A stretch of 64,000 nt of DNA, taken from assembly GCA_033675265.1 (NCBI GenBank), contig JAUJYZ010001373.1:45001-109000 (forward strand), written 5' to 3'. This DNA comes from Actinostola sp. cb2023. Taxonomy: Eukaryota; Cnidaria; Anthozoa; Actiniaria; Actinostolidae. The notes below the pieces were generated by a model that saw nothing but the letters and a program-made list of their open reading frames with translations, did no database searches and was not told the DNA's origin. Below are positions 45,501-60,500 of the stretch, piece by piece. The first letter of the stretch is position 1. Every line of letters begins with the position of its first letter. The position numbers were made by a program, and so were the translations under genes.

Positions 45501-48500
45501 ATATGCTAATCATCATTACCAGCATCATGCATTGTCATCAATGTCATTAGTCAGTTCACCATATACATGTAAGTGTCATCATCATCAAATATATGCTAAT
45601 CATCATTACCAGCATCATGCATTGTCATCAATGTCATTAGTCAGTTCACCATACATGTAAGTGTCATCATCATCAAATATATGCTAATCATCATTACCAG
45701 CATCATGCATTGTCATCAATGTCATTAGTCAGTTCACCATACATGTAAGTGTCATCATCATCAAATATATGCTAATCATCATTACCAGCATCATGCATTG
45801 TCATCAATGTCATTAGTCAGTTCACCATACATGTAAGTGTCATCATCATCAAATATATGCTAATCATCATTACCAGCATCATGCATTGTCATCAATGTCA
45901 TTAGTCAGTTCACCATACATGTAAGTGTCATCATCATCAAATATATGCTAATCATCATTACCAGCATCATGCATTGTCATCAATGTCATTAGTCAGTTCA
46001 CCATACATGTAAGTGTCATCATCATCAAATATATGCTAATCATCATTACCAGCATCAGCATTGTCATCAATGTCATTAGTCAGTTCACCATACATGTAAG
46101 TGTCATCATCATCAAATATATGCTAATCATCATTACCAGCATCATGCATTGTCATCAATGTCATTAGTCAGTTCACCATATACATGTAAGTGTCATCATC
46201 ATCAAATATATGCTAATCATCATTACCAGCATCATGCATTGTCATCAATGTCATTAGTCAGTTCACCATATACATGTAAGTGTCATCATCATCAAATATA
46301 TGCTAATCATCATTACCAGCATCATGCATTGTCATCAATGTCATTAGTCAGTTCACCATACATGTAAGTGTCATCATCATCAAATATATGCTAATCATCA
46401 TTACCAGCATCATGCATTGTCATCAATGTCATTAGTCAGTTCACCATACATGTAAGTGTCATCATCATCAAATATATGCTAATCATCATTACCAGCATCA
46501 TGCATTGTCATCAATGTCATTAGTCAGTTCACCATACATGTAAGTGTCATCATCATCAAATATATGCTAATCATCATTACCAGCATCATGCATTGTCATC
46601 AATGTCATTAGTCAGTTCACCATACATGTAAGTGTCATCATCATCAAATATATGCTAATCATCATTACCAGCATCATGCATTGTCATCAATGTCATTAGT
46701 CAGTTCACCATACATGTAAGTGTCATCATCATCAAATATATGCTAATCATCATTACCAGCATCATGCATTGTCATCAATGTCATTAGTCAGTTCACCATA
46801 CATGTAAGTGTCATCATCATCAAATATATGCTAATCATCATTACCAGCATCATGCATTGTCATCAATGTCATTAGTCAGTTCACCATATACATGTAAGTG
46901 TCATCATCATCAAATATATGCTAATCATCATTACCAGCATCATGCATTGTCATCAATGTCATTAGTCAGTTCACCATACATGTAAGTGTCATCATCATCA
47001 AATATATGCTAATCATCATTACCAGCATCATGCATTGTCATCAATGTCATTAGTCAGTTCACCACCATACATGTAAGTGTCATCATCATCAAATATATGC
47101 TAATCATCATTACCAGCATCATGCATTGTCATCAATGTCATTAGTCAGTTCACCATACATGTAAGTGTCATCATCATCAAATATATGCTAATCATCATTA
47201 CCAGCATCATGCATTGTCATCAATGTCATTAGTCAGTTCACCATACATGTAAGTGTCATCATCATCAAATATATGCTAATCATCATTACCAGCATCATGC
47301 ATTGTCATCAATGTCATTAGTCAGTTCACCATACATGTAAGTGTCATCATCATCAAATATATGCTAATCATCATTACCAGCATCATGCATTGTCATCAAT
47401 GTCATTAGTCAGTTCACCATACATGTAAGTGTCATCATCATCAAATATATGCTAATCATCATTACCAGCATCATGCATTGTCATCAATGTCATTAGTCAG
47501 TTCACCATACATGTAAGTGTCATCATCATCATCATCATATATCAAATATATGCTAATCATCATTACCAGCATCATGCATTGTCATCAATGTCATTAGTCA
47601 GTTCACCATATACATGTAAGTGTCATCATCATCAAATATATGCTAATCATCATTACCAGCATCATGCATTGTCATCAATGTCATTAGTCAGTTCACCATA
47701 TACATGTAAGTGTCATCATCATCAAATATATGCTAATCATCATTACCAGCATCATGCATTGTCATCAATGTCATTAGTCAGTTCACCATACATGTAAGTG
47801 TCATCATCATCAAATATATGCTAATCATCATTACCAGCATCATGCATTGTCATCAATGTCATTAGTCAGTTCACCATACATGTAAGTGTCATCATCATCA
47901 AATATATGCTAATCATCATTACCAGCATCATGCATTGTCATCAATGTCATTAGTCAGTTCACCATACATGTAAGTGTCATCATCATCAAATATATGCTAA
48001 TCATCATTACCAGCATCATGCATTGTCATCAATGTCATTAGTCAGTTCACCATACATGTAAGTGTCATCATCATCAAATATATGCTAATCATCATTACCA
48101 GCATCATGCATTGTCATCAATGTCATTAGTCAGTTCACCATACATGTAAGTGTCATCATCATCAAATATATGCTAATCATCATTACCAGCATCATGCATT
48201 GTCATCAATGTCATTAGTCAGTTCACCATACATGTAAGTGTCATCATCATCAAATATATGCTAATCATCATTACCAGCATCATGCATTGTCATCAATGTC
48301 ATTAGTCAGTTCACCATATACATGTAAGTGTCATCATCATCAAATATATGCTAATCATCATTACCAGCATCATGCATTGTCATCAATGTCATTAGTCAGT
48401 TCACCATACATGTAAGTGTCATCATCATCAAATATATGCTAATCATCATTACCAGCATCATGCATTGTCATCAATGTCATTAGTCAGTTCACCATACATG

Positions 48501-51500
48501 TAAGTGTCATCATCATCAAATATATGCTAATCATCATTACCAGCATCATGCATTGTCATCAATGTCATTAGTCAGTTCACCATACATGTAAGTGTCATCA
48601 TCATCAAATATATGCTAATCATCATTACCAGCATCATGCATTGTCATCATTGTCATTAGTCAGTTCACCATACATGTAAGTGTCATCATCATCAAATATA
48701 TGCTAATCATCATTACCAGCATCATGCATTGTCATCAATGTCATTAGTCAGTTCACCATACATGTAAGTGTCATCATCATCAAATATATGCTAATCATCA
48801 TTACCAGCATCATGCATTGTCATCAATGTCATTAGTCAGTTCACCATACATGTAAGTGTCATCATCATCAAATATATGCTAATCATCATTACCAGCATCA
48901 TGCATTGTCATCATTGTCATTAGTCAGTTCACCATACATGTAAGTGTCATCATCATCAAATATATGCTAATCATCATTACCAGCATCATGCATTGTCATC
49001 AATGTCATTAGTCAGTTCACCATACATGTAAGTGTCATCATCATCAAATATATGCTAATCATCATTACCAGCATCATGCATTGTCATCAATGTCATTAGT
49101 CAGTTCACCATACATGTAAGTGTCATCATCATCAAATATATGCATGATCATTACCAGCATAGTACATCATGACCACTACTATCATCTTCATAATTAAACA
49201 TTGTACACCACAATTCAATACCAATCATATCACCACTGATCATCATCATCATCACCACCATCACTATCACCTGCACTTCCACCACCAGATATAACCTGAT
49301 CATATAGTATGATCTCCACACCACAGATTAGTACTGTTGTTCTCTATAGGTCTATAAGGATCTTGGTACAGATGTTGTTAAATCAGCATTTGAAGGGTAC
49401 AACAGTTGCATATTTGCCTATGGCCAGACTGGTTCAGGCAAGACATACACTATGATGGGACACGGTGGAGATGATGGGCTTATTCCAAGAATATGTGAAA
49501 AGATGTTTCATCAAATGAGGGGAGACTCAGAAGCTGATGCAGGTTTATCATTCAGAACAGAGGTTAGCTATCTTGAGATCTACCAGGAGAGAGTAAGAGA
49601 CTTACTAAGACCTCCCATGAAGGGACAACCTGTACATTCACTTAGGGTGAGAGAACATCCCAAAGAGGGACCGTATGTGCAAGGTAAGTTGGGTTGGGCT
49701 CCCTGTGGTACTGAAGCACAAGAAATCCATCGCTGCTGATCAGAATGACAAAATATTGGCAGCTGAATAGTTTACAATTGAAGGGTTGCCCATGAAAACG
49801 GCTTTTAAGTGACTATTTTGATGATTTTTAAATTTTTTGCAATTGCTTCAAAAATAGAACTACTGGCTTCTAAATACCTATACAAACATTATTTGGTATT
49901 TTTAGATCGGTTACACTCGAATTGCGGGCACTACAGTATTTATAATTTCGGCTTTAATTTTAAAGTGATAGTTCCGAACAGTATGCAAATTAGGATACTT
50001 TTACGGCCCATGACTTATTGCCAAGACAACAAACACCTTGTAACACAATGAGCCTTTGAACATGTTTGCCCTCCCCCTCCCCTCCCCCTTCTCAATGTTG
50101 AAGTCCTTCAGTAGTGAGGTCCATATGTTGAAAAACTCATTTTTTTTAAATATGAACTATATACGCTTACAAATTCCCTCCCCCTCTCCAATGTTGAAGA
50201 TACATCATTGCCCATGAAGGAGCGCACCTGGTGGTCAACATTGTATGGTGGGGGGAGGGGAGGGGAGTGTACAGGTGGGTAATCTCGATCTAAGGTCTTC
50301 ATCTAGTGTAATAATCGGTCTCAACATCACCAAATCATGTTTGTATATATAGGTATCTATCTACAAGCCAGTAGGTGTGTTTTTGAAGCAATTGCAAAAC
50401 ATTAAAAAAATCATCAAAATAGTCACTTAAGCTGTTTTCATGGGCAAATCTTCAATTATTAATGATCGAGTGAGGAACACTTTCAGTCCAAAAGTCCCAT
50501 CCCAAATAACTTGTGGATTTGCAAGCAATCTGTGAGGTGTTTGAGAAATTTTGTGTTATTTATATTATTAGACTTGACCAAGCATTTAGTATCAGATTAT
50601 GAAGCCATACAACATCTTATGGAGCAAGGCAATTCACACAGGTAATTGGCTGATATCGTTACTTATTTTTTGTTAATAGTGATTGTCATTATTTCAGTTT
50701 TATTATTTAGGATGTTGATGGTTTATTGTCTACCAGACTTGAATAAGAATCCTAATACATTACATGACCCTTTGAAAAGTAAATTGGAACAAAAAGGGTA
50801 ACTAACCAAGTTTTTCTGAGAAAAGGATGTTAATTTCATAAAGATTATAAAAGAAATGGAAATGAATGGGAAATGAATCCATGGGAAATGAATCCATGGG
50901 AAATGAATCCATGGGAAATGAATCCATGGGAAATGAATCCATGGGAAATGAATCCATGGGAAATAAATTTATGTGAAATGAATCCATGGGAAATGAATCC
51001 ATGGGAAATGAATCCATGGGAAATAAATTTATGCGAAATGAATCCATGGGAAATGAATCCATGGGAAATGTATCCATGGGAAATGAATCCATGGGAAATG
51101 AATCCATGGGAAATGAATCCTTTGGAAATGTATCCGTGGGAAATGTATCCATTGATAATGAATCCATGGGAAATGAATCCATGGGAAATGAATCCATGGG
51201 AAATGAATCCATGGGAAATGAATCCATGGGAAATAAATGAATCCTTGGGAAATGAATCCATGGGAAATGAATCCATGGGAAATGAATCCATGGGAAATGA
51301 ATCCATGGGAAATGAATCCATGGGAAATGAATCCATGGGAAATGAATCCATGGGAAATGAATCCATGGGAAATAAATTTATGTGAAATGAATCCATGGGA
51401 AATGAATCCATGGGAAATGAATCCATGGGAAATAAATTTATGCGAAATGAATCCATGGGAAATGAATCCATGGGAAATGTATCCATGGGAAATGAATCCA

Positions 51501-54500
51501 TGGGAAATGAATCCGTGGGAAATGTATCCATTGGAAATGAATCCATGGGAAATGAATCCATGGGAAATGAATCCATGGGAAATAAATGAATCCATGGGAA
51601 ATGAATCCATGGGAAATGAATCCATGGGAAATGAATCCATGGGAAATGAATCCATGGGAAATGAATCCATGGGAAATGAATCCATGGGAAATGAGTGGCA
51701 AAGTAGGATACAATAGATTCCTGGTTGTCATGTTTCATTTGTTTAGATTATATGAAGTTGCATATAATTTCAATGTCTTGCATCATTGACTTAGTTTGCC
51801 ATGCATGACTTACCCTACTGTCTTTGTTATCTGTCTACAGAGTGACGGCAAGCACTGGTATGAATGATGTCAGCAGCAGGTCGCACGCCATCTTTACCAT
51901 GAACTTCACACAGGTCAGTTTAGCACACAAGGCAAGTTATACCTCAGTGAATTAAGTGAGCTTAAATTGTTTTTGCTGAATCTTTGTTGGAATAAGCTGA
52001 AAGTTAATTACGTAGGCAATCTTTTCCTTGTAACTGTCCATTTGTAAGTATATTTTTACTATTGGGCTTATTATGTTGTGCTAAAAAGTACAGTGTTTTC
52101 CAGACAAAAGTATTTTAATAGTTAAAAGGTCACACTAAACCTATAACCCACATTGACATTTAAGAGGAAAATAGGAAAGTACACAAGTACAGAATCAACA
52201 GTGTTTTCTCCACTGTAAAATAAAAAAATCATTTGGAATTTAAATTTGATCACAACTGTGTGTTTGTTAAGTAGTGAATTTCTTTACTTTATAGCTACAA
52301 TTTAACTGTGTTTCCTCTGTAGGCCAAGTTTGACATGGATATGCCTTGTGAAACTAACAGTAGAATGAATCTTGTTGATCTGGCTGGAAGGTAACTGTAG
52401 AAATATGTTGTGTCTTTGTGAATTTATTGATTGATTATGTGGTGTTCTATTTAGTGAGCGAGCCGATGCTACAGGATTGACTGGAGAGAGACTCAAGGAA
52501 GGAGCAAACATCAATAAATCTTTGGTTACTCTTGGAATTGTTATTTCAGCTTTAGGTGTGTTTATAAAGAGCACTAATGATATTCCAAGTATATCTCTAA
52601 TCTCTTGCAATCACATTGATTTGTATTTCAGCTATCCAACCATTTATCCCACAATCTATTCAACCATTCTTGAAGAACCATCCTTTTATAAAATATTATC
52701 CATCCAACCATCCATTCATTCAATCATCTATTTCTCCAAACATCCATCCATCTAACAATCAACACCCCATCCATTCTTCCATTCATTCTTTTATCTTACA
52801 GTTAGTTTTTTCTAAATTCTGTAATTCCAATTCAGGTGCTAAATAAAATTGTTGTTGTTGTTACTATCCCTTTCTCTCATTTATCCTTTTCTTTGTGTAA
52901 TCACTGACTGAATTCATTGTTCTTACATTCATTCATCCATTCATTCATTCATTCATTCATCCATCCATTCATTCATTCTTCCATCCATTCATTCTTCCAT
53001 CCATTCATACATCTATTCTTCCATCCATTCATCCAGCCATTCATTCATCCATTCAGTTGCACATGTTATATTGATTTGTGTTCCTGTTTTAGCGGATGCT
53101 TCTACCAGCCATGGAGGACATCACAAGTTTGTTCCTTACAGAGATTCAGTATTAACATGGCTGCTGAAGGACAGTCTTGGAGGGAATTCTAAGACAGTGA
53201 TGATTGCTAGTGAGTAGTTATTAGGTGTCTACCTAGAGAGAGTTGACTGTATAGAATGTTATTAGGTGTCTACCTAGAGAGAGTTGACTGTATATAGCCT
53301 TTCTGTGTTGCACTAACCTACGTGTTATTTCATGCTGCAGCTATCTCCCCAGCTGATGTTAACTATGCAGAGACAATGAGTACTTTGAGATATGCCAACA
53401 GAGCCAAGAATATCATCAATAAACCTACTATTAACGAGGTACATTACTTACAACATGACATGACTGTCATTAAACCTGCTACTGAACATTGTGGATGCAA
53501 CTGTACACTATAGCATGTCTGTAGTAGTACTATCCATGTTGGAGCATCTCAGTCGTCAAGCTGTATGGTTCCTATATGGATGGATAGACATATGGCCACC
53601 CTTATTAATACATAATGTGATTAATGCATCACAGATCCATTTCTGATTATCATAGATACATTACTATTTCTTATTGTTTTATAATATTGTTAGTTATTAT
53701 AACCTTGTAATGTGTAATAACTCAATATGAATCTTCTTCTTGTTGTCACCAGGACTCCAATGTGAAGTTAATAAGAGAATTAAGAAGCCAGATCGAGAAG
53801 CTGAAGGCTATGATTAGTCCAGTAAGTATGGAGTACAGCTTTGTTCTTGGTATTTTTAGTCTTATTTGTGCTGTTTCATTTATCCATTTGTTTCTGTGTG
53901 CACAGGATCTTCTGGGCGAAGCAGAGCTTGCAGCAGCTAAGAAACTTTCAGAGAATGAAGCCAGAGTTATACAACTGACTGACAAGTGGAAAGACAGGTG
54001 GAAAGAGACACAGAAAATACTGGAGGTAAAAACTTGTCCTGTACAATGAAGGCTGGTTCACACTAACAGGGTATAAACCCTTGGTAGTTTAGGTATGGCA
54101 CAGGTAGCCCAAGGGTATGGGTGAAAACAGCGTGTGAGAAAAGACGAGTTGTGCAAGGACCTGTAAAACGTAGAGTCCTTTGAACAAGAGCAGAAGTCCT
54201 CCGTCTTGACTGTGCGAATCCTGCCCCCACAAACAGGATTCTAGCACAATTTGCTACACTAGCATCATAAGCGGAAGGGCGTTATGATTTAGTGAGAACT
54301 GACAGGACGGAAGCAGAAACGGAACAAGTGCAAAAATAAAAAGTTGAAGTTGTAGTTATTACTGAATAAATGTTCACATTCACTCTTTAAGATAAATACC
54401 AGATTTACGTCTAGCTTACTTGACAAACTCTGTCTGCTTTCAATTGACTGGTAATAAGTTTGGCTGATTCTTCTGTTTTCTTGGTTCGCACTGGTCGACT

Positions 54501-57500
54501 GTGGACCATAGTTTATACAATCATGTATGAAGTACTTAGTTAAAGGTAGTGATAACTGTACGAGAACGAAGTTAGCAGGGCAGTACTGTACATGGGCAGT
54601 AAATCTTAACGCTATAAAAGCTTGCTTCAATTTATATATATTGCAAGTATATTCAAACCTTCTAAGCAGACATCCTTGGCCCCTTGTCTGCTTGCCAGGT
54701 GTCGAAAAGGGTGTCTAACCCCGGATTTCTACAGTAAAGAATAAATATTTACATAAGGACCATATTTCGGAGCTCATTTCTGAGAACTGTCTGCTTATTA
54801 TGTGTTCATAGAGAAAGGTTACACATTTTTAAATGTTTAAATTTTGAAATTTTTGAAATTTGTTTTAAAAGTTTCCAGTTGGATGTGAACATTTCCCGCG
54901 GTAGTGAAGTTTCAAACATAGTTTACATTTCCCCCTGTATTACAATGTACTTTATGTTCGATTATGAATTGTTTATAGGAAAGAGAAATGAGACTGCAGC
55001 AGGAAGGTGTTGGAATCAAGATGGATTCAGTGTTACCTCATTTAGTGTTGGTAGATGATGATCTTCTAAGTACAGGCATTGTGGTCTATCATCTCAAGGT
55101 ATGGACTTGTTGACAAACTAATGCAAGTACGCTAGTAGTTAATTTGCTTCGCCTTGTTCATTCGATTTTTTGATCTCTTTCATTTATATCCATCCATTCA
55201 GTCACTCAATCAGTCCGTTAATTATTAGTCACTCACTTAGTCAGCCAGTTATTTATTCAGTCAGTCAGTCTATACCCGGTTCCAGAGGGGCTTGCTAAAT
55301 CGTGAAACTTCTCAAAACCTCTGGCACCCAGGGTAGGGTAAGTACTTCATGTAAGCCCATTGCAAGCTTCACAACTCCAACTCATCAAGACTAGTGTTTC
55401 CAAACACTTTTAGCAGTACGTCGTTCGATCTAAATTTACAATTTCGAAATACAATCCATTGTACGCTTCTGAGACGTTTTCATCGTGGTACTTGAGAGTC
55501 GTCACTGTAGCTATCCCAAGCATAGTTCACATTCTTTATATTGTTGTATTACAATAGATCAGTCTGACCAATCGATTTGCTTATCGTGTGTTATAATACA
55601 ATACAACATGAATAATTACCGACCCGTACGTCAAACATAAAATACACACCGAGGATTTGGCAATTTGTTTTAATCCGGCAACTCGAGTGATGCGATCAGA
55701 TCCTCGTTGAATACTGTACTTGATCAAAAACATTTTACGTTTTTAAATCGTTTTATCGGAAGTTTTAAGTCTGAGAATCGGATCGTAGATGGAGTTGGAG
55801 GAGTTTGAAAAGTTTCTGGCACCGTACCTCAAGGTAAAATACGAACACAAGGTGCGACATCTTCTAGTTCGTGCATTCTCATTGAATTAACACTTTGTTT
55901 CTGGTGTTCTTGTATTTCTAGGAAGGCAAGACAACTGTAGGACATGCAAATACCACCAAGAAACAAGATATAGGTACTAGAGATTACACTACGCGTGTAT
56001 CACTGTAATTTATTGTAGCAACATATGACCTTTGCAATGTTTATTCAAGGTATAACGATAACTTTACCTAAATCCTTTTCATTAAAAATATCCTTTTGCG
56101 TGAATTATTTTAAGATGAAAATTTGTGATCATTATTGGAGTTGTTGCATTATTAATGCGCTTTATTAACACACTTTCAGAATAATGCATTTAACGTCCAG
56201 TTTTTAGGCGTTTTTTTTATTCAGTCATGAATTCGACCAATAATTTCAGAATTTAGTCGGCCAAGGAGCAATTATTAAAGTCAATCGACTATGAAGATTC
56301 AAAATACATGTATTGAAAGCATGATTATTGAGCAAGTTTTAATAAAACATGAAACAATGAACAAAAGTTCTTGTCATAAGTTCGTAGTCATGTCATTGTT
56401 TCATTGTTTGACAAGAGTTCTCGTTCAAAGGTAAAAGTCGAACTTTTTTGACTATAAAGTCAATTTCATCGTCTAATTCTCGGTATAAATTCTTCTCTCC
56501 TTCCTTCCTTTGTTTGTCCCTTCTATATACATTCTTTCTTTCTTTGTATGTTATTAGTTCCTCTCTCTTGTCTCTCTTTCATTCAGTTTTTGTTTCGGTC
56601 TTTCTTTATTACTATCTCTTTCAAGATGCAAAATTGTGTCTTTCTCTGTCTCTAAATGTGAGTTTCATTTTTTAAAGTCCTATTATTGCTTGTTTATTTA
56701 TTGCTTGTTTATTTATTGCTTGTTTATGTATTGCTTGTTTGTATTGTTTGCAGTCATCAGCGGGCCAACCACGAACGACCAACACTGTGCGTTTGAATAC
56801 GCCTCAAAATCCAAAGTAATGATCGACCCGTTTGAATCCCTGTGTTACGTCAACAACACACAAGTGTCCAAACCTACAAGACTGTTTCAAGGTATTTACA
56901 TCGATCACTAGCGAGCATGCGCAGTATATCAACTAGAGTTGACAGACAACTTATAGGGGGGTTAACTTAATATGGGGATTCAGTCCCCCCTATTGAAACC
57001 CTTTTTGCCATAATTGTCATCATTTTTCTTTATAAAGAACTGAACAAAATATCGTTTTGTATTTTGTATAATTGTTTTTTGTTTGCTAGTCAAAAAATAC
57101 ATTATTGTAATATATCGTATATCACATACAAAATTGTAATATTACAAACATTGTAACAAAGATAACAAAAACATTTATTGTAACGATGTACTGATTATTA
57201 CTAATTAAAAAAACGATGTGAACCCCTAGATAAGCTACGTTGCTTCTGGGGCAAACGTTAATATGTTTAATAAAAATATATATCGTTCATTATGTCAGGT
57301 GACGTGATCATACTAGGTCAGTCCAACGTGTTTAGGTTCAACCATCCACGCGAAGCAGCAGAGTTACGAGAAAAGAGAAAGGTAGCGATCATGTACTGTA
57401 CTAAACCACCCCTATTACACTTACAAACGATAACATTCTGACGTAACGATATCTAATTATGTATGCTGACGTCATGTACTCACTCCAGTCTTGCACTCTT

Positions 57501-60500
57501 GTACTGGACCCGGTTGCACAAAAGGTGGTTAGCGCTATCCACCAGATAAGTCCCATCCAATGGATAAAATTTATTGGAGAACTGCATCAGTTTTATCCTT
57601 GGAAAGGACTTACTTATGGATAGCGCTAACCACCTTTCGATCGTGCAACCGGGGCCAGCTGATTCTTTCGATCACAAACGAGTACAGGACTGGATCTAAT
57701 CGGTTGTTGTATTTAATATATCTTTACGTCATACATAACTAACAGTATTCACCTCTAAGGTGGAATTAATCATGATATCTAACGATGTAATGTATTTCTG
57801 TTTTATCATACGATTTCCTGTTTGTCTTGTGGACTATTAGTCGGTAAGTTATAATGGCATTGCTAATCTTTATCACTAATAATGTATGAATCTATAACAG
57901 TAACATATCCTGCTCTCCCCCTCCCCCTTTGGCAATGTTGTGCACACCCAACGCGACACAATGCGTGGTAACGAGGGTAAAGTGGCACAGTATTTGATTG
58001 TAGATCGAATGTGGCTAGTTGTGGGCTTGATTGTTCAGTGACCTAACCTTGGTCCCTGGTCAATGTAGATCATAATAATCGAATAAATACGTTTATCATA
58101 CCTTGGAACAGAACTTATGAATAAATGAATTGTCAAAACGCTATCTTCTCGTTTTTACGTGTTTAGTGAAGGACGTTTTTGTATTTTTCCTTCAGTCTTC
58201 CATATCGGGTATCGCGTGGTCAACAAAGTTCCGTAGCGAAACAGACTTGTTCAGGAAGGGCGGGTAAGCTCTTGATTATAGAGTCGTCGGTGATGAGTGG
58301 GAAACCTACGGTACGGAATCGAACAACCAATCACAGCGCGCAAAATCATTGCTCATCATCTCGTCACGGCACGGCAAGGCACAAACTATACCGTAACTAC
58401 TTCCCACTCGTACAAAAATGGTGTTACTGTTGGCGATAGAGGAGAGTGGTGATGATGACGAGTTCATTGAAACAAGCATTGCTGAACATAAACTTTTGAA
58501 ATTCTCGAATAAAAATCATAATTTGTTTTGTCAACAGGGATAGTGCCTTGACGGTGGAGTTGGAAAAAGCCAAGTAAGAATCATTGAAAGTTAATTTACC
58601 AAGTTCTATATGTAAACGTTGTGACTTGTTTTTACCAGGAGCGAGCTTGACCAGCAAAAGCAGCTTGAAGGGCAGAAATTGGAGGACGCGAGGTATGCCG
58701 GGATAGTATGGGAGCATTTAGGAGGAGGATCAGTCAATACACCACTTTCTATTGGGTTCTATTGAGTACCCACGAACAATGGTACCAAGTCCAGGTTGTC
58801 ATTACATTTACTGTATTTGATCAATGTCAGCCTCGACTTGGTACCATGGCTATTATTATTATTACTCAACAGAACCGTGGTGTATTGTTCTAACAGCACT
58901 GCAGTTTCGAGTTGTTTTAATAGATACCGCTGTACTCGCTGTACTCCTTGACAAAACACCACTAGAGTTTCCTTATTGTGCATGCTCAAGTCTCGTATAT
59001 GCAGTTTCTTATACATGGTCAAGTCATCGCCGCTGCGGTCCGCGGGGGTCTGGGTTCCAGGACCGGCTTGTTCCCCCCGGCACTCCCTGGCGCAGAACCT
59101 CTATTTGTATGCTACTCTCATGTCTTGTATCTTAAACGTGGTCGTTATTGCAGGGCGGAATTCGAGAAACAGGTTCAAGATGAAGGCGTCCGATTGGAAG
59201 AAATGAGGTAATGATAGTGTTTCGGCTTTGGATGCCATTATTGGTTTCCTGCTCACTCTAATGTCAATCTTCCTACAGAGCGGAGCTTGAACGACAACGT
59301 AGACTACATGCGATGGAAGAGCAGAACGTCGAAGAGGCGAGGTAAGTTTACATTGATGTTCGTAAATTGCGCAACATAAATATATATTGATATAACATAA
59401 ATATATATTGTTATTATTAAATTGTCTGGAATATCATGACAATACTAGTAAAAGTGACCACGTAACACTAGTGAAACAGATAGAAATAGAGGAAAAGCTA
59501 TGAAGATACCCATGAAGTTCTTCCATGAGGGTTAGTCCAGGAATATCGTTAAGCTTGTCGACCAACTCTGTATCGTTTATGAGAAGTGTGAGAGCGCAGG
59601 TGTGTCTTGAGATGTAATTCAGGGTTCGTACAATCTTGAAAATGGCATTAATTTAACCAGTTATTTTGAAACGTCCTTGAATTTGGCAGAGTCGTTGGAA
59701 AGTACTTGGTTTTTATGGTGTCCTTGAAAAGTCCTTGAAATTTGCTCTATTGCTTTCCTGGTTAATGAATATCAGGGATGGTGATTTTCCTGCAAGGGGC
59801 TCCTTGATTGACTGTTATACGACTGAATGACTTACTCAAATTGAGGGTTCTCAATAGTTTTCAGGCAGACAGATAAGATGCAAATTCTACGGTAGGCAGT
59901 CAAGAGACAGACACGTTTCACGCAAGGCAGCGGACTCAGTTATCTTCAAAATTTGTTGCCATAACTCTGTACATTCAGAACTACTCTAGTATCACTGTAT
60001 GTTTTCTATTGCTCAGTCGGAGCCCATAATGCCTTGCGCCAATGTTTTGATTTTGTGTTTACATGCACCTGCTAAAACTATATAACACAGACTTTAAATA
60101 GAACACAGTATTGTGTTTTGGTCAAGGATGGTTCAAACCGACGCCAAATCGTGCAGATTTCTTCTCATCTGAAATCTCTTTTCTACTTTGACAACCTACG
60201 AAAATACTGTACGCGCGCAAGGCATCATGGACTCGGAAATATGGTCTTTAAATACAATCAATTCTCCGTGTTTGTTTTCAGAAAGCGAGTATCAGATATG
60301 GAGAGAAAACACGAAGCAGCCGAGACACAGCGAGTTGCCCACGAAAAGGAATTAACCAATGAAATCGCTCAACGCGACCAAGACATCAAAGACGTCCAGG
60401 AACATCTCGAGAAATTACGAGTAAAGAGCGAAAAGGTTAAGCAAAAAGCAGCGGACGAGGTGGGAGCTTTGAAGGATAAAATACGTCAACAAAAAGAACA

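Noticed and set aside
44268..49145. CRISPR-like or coding interpretation of the 88-bp array
   Set aside because: There are no unique spacers: units are contiguous and near identical, and 88 is not a multiple of three. The context is a eukaryotic intron.
50802..51789. Several 100-300-codon frames (M-D-S-F-P, M-N-P-W-E, G-N-E-S-M repeats)
   Set aside because: By-products of the 15-bp array in a kinesin intron.
60118..60281. 5' extension of the exon 22 frame to an upstream ATG
   Set aside because: The acceptor TGTTTTCAG and the exon 21 phase place the exon start at 60282; the upstream part includes the dispersed repeat end and is not coiled-coil in character.
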